Part shown: positions 57,167 to 64,000 of the stretch, in pieces | How positions within the stretch are numbered: position 1 is the stretch's first letter | Layout of the letters: every line of letters begins with the position of its first letter | Assembly: GCA_032622095.1 (NCBI GenBank) | Contig: CP136066.1 | Span: 110,195,319 to 110,259,318, forward strand | Direction: 5' to 3' | Length of the DNA stretch: 64,000 nt | Source of the DNA: Siphonodentalium dalli | Lineage: Eukaryota; Mollusca; Scaphopoda; Gadilida; Siphonodentaliidae | Position numbers and translations under genes: made by a program | Notes under the pieces: model-generated | Databases searched by the model: none | Seen by the model: the letters and a program-made list of their open reading frames with translations, nothing else | What the model was told of the DNA's origin: nothing

Positions 57167-57627
57167 GGGTTCCACATTTCGTTTTCTACGAGACTCTGTA
57201 ATATCGAGTTTTATGAGATCGAATAGTGTTACCTACAAATCTACAATAAAGAAGAAAAAGTTCCGACACTAACAAATATTCCATGTGTTTTAGCCTTGTG
57301 GTTTTTTACATGCACGAGGTTATTCACTAGCGGATAATTCATCGACTATTATTTTACTAATCTATCATAACTAACCTATATATCAATACATATATTCAAT
57401 CGTGCGTACTAATCCTTCAAATAGTTACTAGTTAGCCTGACTATATCATCTGCCTAGAAATAGTTTGCTTACTATAACCATCTGCCTAGAAATAGTTTGC
57501 TTACTATAACCATCTACCTACAAATAGTTTGCTTACTATAACCATCTGCCTAGAAATAGTTATTAGTATGTCTTACTATATCTCTCCTTCTGTCAAGTAT
57601 ACGAGATGGTTTATCATATACACTACT
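57167..57627 (-). repeat. Terminal inverted repeat, right (461 bp)
   Basis: Reverse complement of 45025-45485; every stretch compared matched, including the substituted second unit of the 32-bp repeat. Ends ...CATATACACTACT. It contains AATAAA at 57245-57250 in the + orientation, which could polyadenylate the upstream gene cluster. Confidence 0.92.
57434..57561 (-). repeat. 32-bp tandem repeat, four units, in right TIR
   Basis: Mirror of 45091-45218, with the same variant unit in the same relative place. Confidence 0.9.
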
Positions 57628-57633
57628 TATATA
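57628..57633. repeat. Target-site duplication, right (TATATA)
   Basis: TATATA directly after the terminal ...CTACT, matching 45019-45024. The next base (G) differs from the mirrored left flank, so neither the repeat nor the duplication extends further. Confidence 0.75.
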
Positions 57634-58269
57634 GATCAGAAGCAAAATCGGACTGGGTTTATACATGGAAGCTGCAATTCCTGCTTCCGTATTAAGGGAT
57701 TAGTGTATGCATGGGGCACAATTGCAGAACGCAAACGACGAAACAATGAGAGAAAACAAGTTATACTATTTCTTCGGGAACCTGGGTGCTCGAGAAATTA
57801 ACCTGGTGTTGTTTGAGTCTACGCATGTCAAACAATAGGGCATATAGCATGATAATCCCTTCAGATGCTGTGCAATATACCTTCGCATTGTGTTCCAGTC
57901 TTGCATGATGCTGTGAAACTGGTTCTTACTATTGAATACTAAGTATAGCATTTTGGAATTCAACATGTTTGTATATACCTTATATATTCAGTGATTTTCA
58001 TTACCACAAGCCTTTGTACAAGTATACCATCTTTTGTTCAGTTTATAGTTTGCTTTTTAATAGACTGATATTGAAATGCGGGGATTTTATTTGATAAAAC
58101 AATTATTCTCCAAAAAGGTTGATTCACATGATCTTGGTGCTCTTTCTTCTCGGATAAGTGTGTCTTGGTTTCGTTCTCGGTCATGTGCCGTAGGTATGTA
58201 TGAATTGCTGCTGTATATGTATAATCAACCACCACGTCCTGAGATTGAAGCATATGCAAGTTGCACACA
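57634..58269. other. No gene seen (right flank)
   Basis: The 90-residue frame crossing the element boundary (57529-57801) is partly TIR translation and is not a gene. No structure noted. Confidence 0.5.
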
Positions 58270-58771
58270 TTAAAGGTACGGTTGGCCTTGGCGGTGGGTA
58301 TCCTGTGAAAATATTTCCACCCGTCAAAAACCGCCACAAACAGAACGAACACCAAAATGTAGACAGACTTTGTCCGTATATAAATAAGAAATATCGCATA
58401 AACAGTATGCTATTCTCATATGTTTAACCATTGTTATGTAAACAAAAGCATAAAAAGTTACTTTTCTGGTGTTTGTTTATATTATGATGGTAAACATAAA
58501 GAGCGTTTTTTGTTGGTGAATTCCTGATATGGAACTAATAAAGAGCGTTTATGCCATTTGTGTGTGATTAGCCAGTAGCATTGTGCTGTCATCTGTAACC
58601 CAATCAGGCTCTTGCTCAGGTAAAATATAGTAGGTATTTATGATAACATGCTGTTTACGCGATGGTCATGGTATATATGAACAAAACTGTATGCGTTTTA
58701 ATGTTTTTCTGTTTACGGTGCTTGGAACAAATATGAATATTTTCGACAATTAAGGCCTCACGTGCATTTAA
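58270..58771. mobile_element. TTAA-flanked MITE, copy B
   Basis: Bounded by TTAA at 58270-58273 and 58768-58771. It follows copy A (1336-1858) closely in order: GGCGGTGGGTATCCTGTGAA, 'CCGTCAAAAACCGCCA', 'GCATAAACAGTATG', 'GGTAAACATAAAGAGCG', 'AATAAAGAGCGTTTATGCC' and 'ATTTGTGTGTGATTA'. The left end TTAAAGGTACGG matches the family; the right end is degraded. It lies only ~640 bases from the Polinton-like element's right end. Confidence 0.8.
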
Positions 58772-59139
58772 GCCGATTATACACAATAGCTAACTGAGTC
58801 AAAAATGTTACTGATCAGTTGGAACTTTTCTTGCTGTTCCTTTCGGCGACGGGGCCGGGTGGGTCTCGCTTGGTCAGGCTCTATGTGCATGTAATTCAAT
58901 GCCGTGATGACTAATGCAACTAATTTGGGCACAAAACCTCTATACGGTTTGATCGTCTACTTGTAGTCGGAATTACCAGGTTACACATTGCAAGTTACGT
59001 TCACATGTGGATCTTGGATATGTTTATCACTGGAACGTGACAAAATCAGTAAATTACCAGGCTTGATATGACATCCCCTTATAAAACACTGGTAAAAGCC
59101 AGGTAAACTATGGTTTACATGGTTCTACTCCGTGTCTAT

Positions 59140-59525
59140 GTAAAAAGGACATAGCTTTGTAAATTCCAAGTAAAGGCATGGTGTACCCCACTTTACTCTC
59201 GCAAAATGCTGGGGAAACAGGACATAGAATGTGAATCAGAACATACTCGAGTATATTCTGGATGGAGTCATGATACGTGTAACATATTATACTCTGGTAA
59301 AACCATGGTAAACAAGTTAGTAAATACTCCGGTAAAGCACATGCAAAGTACACACCCTTGTAAATTCCAAGTAAAAGCATGGTGTACCCCACTTTAGTCT
59401 CGTAAAAGCTAGTGAAACAGGACATATATTGGTTTAACCCATGTAAATCAGAACATACTCTAGTAAATTCTTGATGGGAGTCATATGGTGCAACAGATTA
59501 TACCTTGGTGAAACGGGATATACTT
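59140..59525 (+). repeat. Direct repeat pair, period ~201
   Basis: TGTAAATTCCAAGTAAA(A/G)GCATGGTGTACCCCACTTTA and the following ~150 bases occur twice, starting at about 59157 and 59358. Confidence 0.7.
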
Positions 59526-60248
59526 TGGGACCACCTCTTTAAAATCACATCTTCGGGGGGGGGGGGGGTGCGCTCTTTAAATTTTTATTTCATTTTATTT
59601 CATTTCTGAATATCTCCGTTATTTAGTTGATATAGATTTTTTCGAAGAAAAAAAAACCGCTCTTTAAAAAACCATTTGCTTCAAAAGTCGTCAGTTACTT
59701 CAAAACATGACGGTACAACCATGGTGCTTTGTTATGGTTCCATTGTGGATAATTGAGTTCTACATTCCCTATATAGTCCAGGAGATATTGGTCGACCTCT
59801 GCACCCCCCCCCCCCAGGACTTCACCCCACTAATTTTCTTCCTTAAGGTCGCTTCTAATTTTTTTCACTTGTTAACAAGAAAAAAAAGTGGCCGCAGAGA
59901 CTCCAGACAAGATGGCGTCCATCATGGCGGCCATTTAAAAAAAATGCACCAGGTCTCTTTGATCGCCGTTATAGTAAAGATGATATCACATGCGGTCTTG
60001 TTTTCCGCTCGATTCGTTATGATAATATACAACCCTTACAAAGTAGCCAAAAATCCGACATCAGAATCCAATATGCAATAAACTAAGTCAAGTGGGTTGA
60101 ATATTACCCATTAAATGAGTTTTAGCGATATATAAAAATGGGTATAAATGTATGTATTGAAAGTTTTCTTATGGATGGCATATCGGCATTGTATAATAAT
60201 TTCATCTCACAATCGGCAGGGCCTGCCTGTATGTAGGGCAAGATTAAA

Positions 60249-60872
60249 GGGGTACTGTACCCCAATTTCAATAAATTCCCGGTGACAATAGCGATCTAAT
60301 ATCAATATTATATTTTAAAATAACTAATTTGAGTCGACGATGTCTACTGAAAACGTTCCGGTTAACAGAAAAGTAAAATTGAATTATTTAATATAAATTC
60401 ATTTATGGCTGGAGTCATAAAATGGCGAATTATGCCAGTACGAGTTACCGTTCTTGAAATCGTATCTGTTACGTGTCTTTTATCGACGGCCGTTCGCGAA
60501 CATTATTGAGTTGCACATAACATGTTACCTGCAAAAGAAAGGCCCGCTAAAACCGATTCGGAAAAAAGGAGAAAGAAACAAGAGTCATAAAGCGTCAAGT
60601 ATTTTTATAGGGAGTGAGATTGTTCGATGGAAGAGATTGGATGCATCAATTGAAGCTGTGATTAATGAACCTGAGTCTTCTCCGGTTAAGGTAAAAAACA
60701 TGGCGCGTAGTTTGAAATCGTAATATTTTTGTTTCCAAGATCAATCATATTTTCTTCGCTAAATTAGGTTTATACGAATTACGAAACTCATATAACACGA
60801 ACACTATCTAACTTGAAAGTTATTTCAATGGGAGTAAATACAAAAATTGTCTATCCCTGTGTACAGTACCCC
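60249..60872. mobile_element. Possible MITE-like unit with GGGGTACTGTAC ends
   Basis: GGGGTACTGTAC at 60249 and GTACAGTACCCC at 60861-60872 are 12-base inverted repeats. No target duplication is evident. The interior carries the ORF remnant described next. Confidence 0.35.
60522..60723 (+). pseudogene. Frameshifted ORF remnant with RRKK...FIGSEIVRWKRL
   Basis: Two overlapping frames look like pieces of one protein. The first starts at the ATG near 60522 (MLPAKERPAKTDSEKRRKKQ) and soon stops. The second, in another frame, carries SHKASSIFIGSEIVRWKRLD and ends at 60723. Phrases like 'FIGSE..RW..LR' after a basic stretch recur in uncharacterised, repeat-associated invertebrate proteins as I remember them. 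The continuation expected downstream is absent. Likely a decayed transposon or retroposed exon; function unknown. Confidence 0.35.
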
Positions 60873-60899
60873 GGTAAGAAACACAAATACGATGTAGGC

Positions 60900-61379
60900 T
60901 TTTCCAGCATAACAGTTACAAAAGTGCATTATTTTCATGCACTTATGTCTTATTTTCAATAAAAATATTTAGAAAAAAAACAAGCTTAAGTGGATGAACG
61001 CCCTATGCTTACTAATTTACTATTATCATCTAGAGACGATGTGGGTACTAGTGCTCCTATATCTCTTCACTGCTTGGAAAAATGATAACCAATTTTCCAT
61101 CTGAAAGAACCGATATTCACTCACAATAATGGAAGAATCGTTCACTTCCGGATTAAAGCACCAAACTTCGCACATATATTGTCCACTATATCCCTGATCA
61201 TAATCCAGCTGGTTCCAGCTTTCGGTTAAGTGGAACCTGTTAATTTCAAGATGGCGCCCAACATGGCCGCCGTTTTTAGACGGGTCACTAAGTCAGTTTG
61301 ATGCAAATTATAGTGAGACAATCTTGTCATATGTATACAAATGTATACATTTTTGTGAAGATAAGATAAAATGCCACCA
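60900..61379. other. No gene seen
   Basis: Unremarkable AT-rich sequence leading into the next tandem repeat, with one 'CAAGATGGCGCCCAACATGG' phrase. Confidence 0.5.
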
Positions 61380-62410
61380 TTATAAGGTAAAATTGGAACT
61401 CACCGTCCAAGATGGCCGCCAAAATGGCAGCTGGAATTGGAAAATTATATATTTCTCTAATATCTTTAAGATCAGTTTATGCTGTTTGGTACTGGTTGAA
61501 AATTGTGACTTTATGTTGTATCGTTCATGTTAACTGACCATTGGATCAATGGATTGTGCCATTCATGGAGTCAGAAATCATTTGAGTGAATCATTCCATT
61601 TTTATGCTTACTCCAACTCATTAGTACCAAAATTGTCACTTTAGCTCAAAATGGCTGCAAAACTGGTGACCAAGATGGCAGCCGGAAGTGGAAAATTTAA
61701 TTTTTTTCTCTAATATCTTTAAGATCAGTTAATGCTGTTCGGTACTGGTTGAGAATGTGACTTTATGTTGTATTGTTCCTGTTAACTGACCATTGGGGCA
61801 ATTAAACTGCCATTCATGGAGTCAGAAATCCTTTTGTTCCCTCAAAAATTCGATTTTACAGAAAGCGGTATAAAATTTTACCAAAAATCACCATTCTGAT
61901 TTCTAGTCATAGTTCATCAAGAAATTGGGGAGAACTACAATTTTAATGAAGCATTCCATTTCTTATGCATATTCCAACTCACTAGTACCAAAATTGTCAC
62001 TTTAGCTCAAAATGGCTGCAAAAATGGCGGCCAAAATGGCAGCCGGAAGTGGACAAATTAATTGTTTTCTCTAATATCTTTAAGATCAGTTGATGCTGTT
62101 TGGTACTGGTTGAGAATTGTGATTTTATGTTGTATGGTTCATGTTAACTGGCCATTGAGGCAATGAAATATGTCATTCGTGGAGTCAGAAATCCTTCTGA
62201 TCCCTCGAAAATTCGATTTTACAGAAAGCGGTATAAAATTTTACCAAAAATCACCGTTGTGATTTCTAGTCACATTTCACCAAGAAATGGGGAGAATTGT
62301 GCAATTTTAGTGAAACATTCCATTTCGTATGCATATTCCAGCTCATTAGTACCAAAATTGTCACTTTAGTTCAAAATGGCTGCAAAAATGGCAGCCAAAA
62401 TGTAGAAAAT
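61380..62410 (+). repeat. Tandem repeat, 361-bp period, about three units
   Basis: The phrase GCCGGAAGTGG occurs at 61681 and 62042 (361 bases apart), with a shorter first unit from about 61428 (GCTGGAATTGG). Each unit carries 'AATATCTTTAAGATCAGTT', 'TGCTGTT(T/C)GGTACTGGTTGA', 'CATTCATGGAGTCAGAAATC' and 'CAAAATGGCTGCAAAA'. The first unit lacks the ~100-base segment around 'TTTTACAGAAAGCGGTATAA'. Confidence 0.85.
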
Positions 62411-62849
62411 GGTAAATATTGCCCCATGCTGCGTGCCATGCATCCACATACAAGTTGTGGTTGATGACACAAATTCACTATTCTGTCTTACATAGATTGA
62501 ATACTAACATTTCTGATGCACATAACAAGTTGATTTTTCACATATATCCCAAACAATATTATCTGCTGTTCCAAAAAGTTAGCAAATTATGACCTACTTG
62601 GTTATTAAACATGTTACTTAAGCAAGTGAAAACTATTGGTTCTATTCTGGTTGTCCCAGTACCTTATGAGGCATGACAAATTCATTTTAAAGGATGCAGT
62701 ATGGAATTTTGGCAAAAAACTTCTTTTGAGATTCTGGCCATGTTTCTGAACGGAAATGGGCATGCAGAACTCCCAAACTGAGCTGAGCGGGGCCAATTTA
62801 TGTGGCTACTCTCACACATTAGCGTTAAAATTGATCAACATTGATCAAC

Positions 62850-63370
62850 TTAATACATGATGGTAGTCAGGGGAGGTTCTATGGTCACACATTATGTGAA
62901 TAGGTATACATGACGTATACTCACAAATGGTGTGATTGGTTATACAAGGAGTGTTTATATGGTCATGGGTGTGGTGTTCATGGTGAGATGCAGGTGTACA
63001 CGGAGTGTTAATGCATGAGGTGAGTGGGTATACGTGGAGTGGCTGTATGGTCATTGGAGTGGTGTATGAGTATAACAAGAGTAGCTACGTGGTCATCTGT
63101 GTGTTGTTTACGTATATATGTAATGACTTTATGATCATATGTTGAATGTACAGGTGTACATTGGGTGGCTGTATTGTCATGGATGGGTGTATATTTAATT
63201 ATGTATACATGTGTTGGTTGTATGATCATGGGTGGGTGTATGGATAAATATGGATTGGTTGTATGATTATGTGTATAATAATTATAGGTGTACATGGAAC
63301 GGCTGTATGGTCATGGCTGTTGAAGTGTATATGCATATAGTTTCATTGTGATCATAGGTGTATATGGTAT
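62850..63370 (-). repeat. Degenerate minisatellite (TGGTCATGGGTGTGG/GGTGTACATGG)
   Basis: Irregular ~40-base units alternating GTGTACATGGAGTGGCTGTA-like and TGGTCATGGGTG-like phrases. Reverse-strand ORFs rich in His, Thr and Pro here are translations of the repeat. Confidence 0.65.
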
Positions 63371-64000
63371 TTGTAATACGACCCTGCCTAACTATGCTTA
63401 AAAGGCATGTCCTGATTGGCCAGTGGCCCGAGTTACCATGGCTATCTCGTTCCAGTTTTGTGGTACAATTCTACTTTTTCCAATTGTACCACGAAAAAAA
63501 TCGGTTTATTCAGATCGCCGCACGCGACTTTTCCCGTCTTTTCTAACTCCGCGCAAACGGGGCATCAACGGAGTACACCCGCACCCGTAACTCTTTGAAT
63601 TAATTTGCTACATCTTGACAATCTTGCGAATTTTCTAGCGATTTTTCGCTTGAAACCAGTTTGGTTGCCAATGAATATGGTCCAAATGATGTTATTATAT
63701 ACTGATATATGTTACGACCAAAGAAAGTTACTTAATAAGTATATTAAATGACAAAATAAATCCATGGGGCCGGGCTGTGCATTCGTCGATTCGAATCTCG
63801 ATCATATTCGATATTTCGGAATCAAGTTGAAAATGAAAGCGCTTGTTCACCAGTACAGAAGGGGAATAAGATTAGTTTAGTAAACTAGATCATTTAGATC
63901 GCTTTGTGTAAGGAAAATGGTCCATAGTCGATGATAATATTCATGTTGTCACAACAACGTTCAACACAGAAATGACAGCAATCGTATTTCCTGTACAATT
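63371..64000. other. No gene seen to window end
   Basis: A short inverted repeat GGTACAATT...AATTGTACC lies near 63462-63491. No ORF of note. Confidence 0.45.

Larger units (their letters stand above)
45025..57627 (+). mobile_element. Polinton/Maverick (adintovirus-like) element lacking DNA polymerase B
   Basis: A 12,603-bp element with 461-bp terminal inverted repeats, AG...CT ends and a 6-bp TATATA duplication. It carries integrase, packaging ATPase, adenain-like protease, double jelly-roll capsid protein and several minor-virion-protein candidates, all on the + strand between 50,682 and 57,054. This set defines Polintons and adintoviruses, integrating double-stranded DNA viruses/transposons of animals. 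Two things are atypical: it is shorter than the usual 15-20 kb, and no protein-primed DNA polymerase B gene or fragment is seen. The left 5.2 kb is nearly ORF-free. All recognised ORFs are intact, so the insertion is probably recent. AT-rich and intronless, unlike the host gene at 12.5-17.5 kb. Confidence 0.93.

Noticed and set aside
59707-60081. 124-residue ORF with hydrophobic start
   Set aside because: It spans a C-run and A-rich low-complexity sequence, and has no family motif; the hydrophobicity comes from T-rich DNA.

Overview
The window looks like a piece of an AT-rich marine invertebrate genome, most likely a bivalve mollusc. It has long introns, very many short inverted-repeat transposons, and dispersed repeats with alternating phrases such as TAGCTCACCTGAGACG and 'GTCAAATAGGGGC', which I associate with molluscs (from memory, not a search). 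Very little of it is host coding sequence.

Region by region: (1) 1-12,528 is a dense bed of related dispersed repeats. It includes a 1.8-kb tandem duplication, a TTAA-targeted MITE whose empty site is also in the window, and three copies of a ~410-bp MITE. (2) 12,529-17,497 holds the last two coding exons of a Rab27 GTPase gene on the + strand. The intron between them carries a transposon nested inside another transposon, both with visible target-site duplications. (3) 17,498-45,018 is intergenic. It contains several hairpin MITE families, a CpG-rich repeat cluster (21.5-25.7 kb), a 5S-rRNA-derived sequence and no gene I can defend. (4) 45,025-57,627 is the main find: a 12.6-kb Polinton/Maverick (adintovirus-like) element. 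It has 461-bp terminal inverted repeats that read as identical, AG...CT ends and a 6-bp TATATA on each side. (5) 57,634-64,000 is again repeats, including a second copy of the TTAA MITE and a 361-bp tandem repeat.

The Polinton-like element is sharply two-sided. Its right half (50,682-57,054) carries ten closely packed, partly overlapping, intronless genes on one strand: packaging ATPase, a small basic core-type protein, a conserved Polinton protein of unknown role, chromodomain integrase, a small membrane protein, a penton/minor-capsid candidate, a pVI-like protein, the double jelly-roll major capsid protein, an adenain-like protease and a zinc-knuckle protein. Together these cover integration, capsid assembly, genome packaging and capsid maturation. 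Its left half (45.5-50.6 kb) is almost ORF-free and is built from pairs of direct repeats. I find no protein-primed DNA polymerase B anywhere, although this is the usual hallmark of Polintons. The intact ORFs and matching terminal repeats suggest a recent insertion whose replication must depend on a polymerase supplied in trans (inference).

All functional assignments are by reading motifs; no database search was run. Coordinates of repeats are approximate to a few bases unless ends are described.
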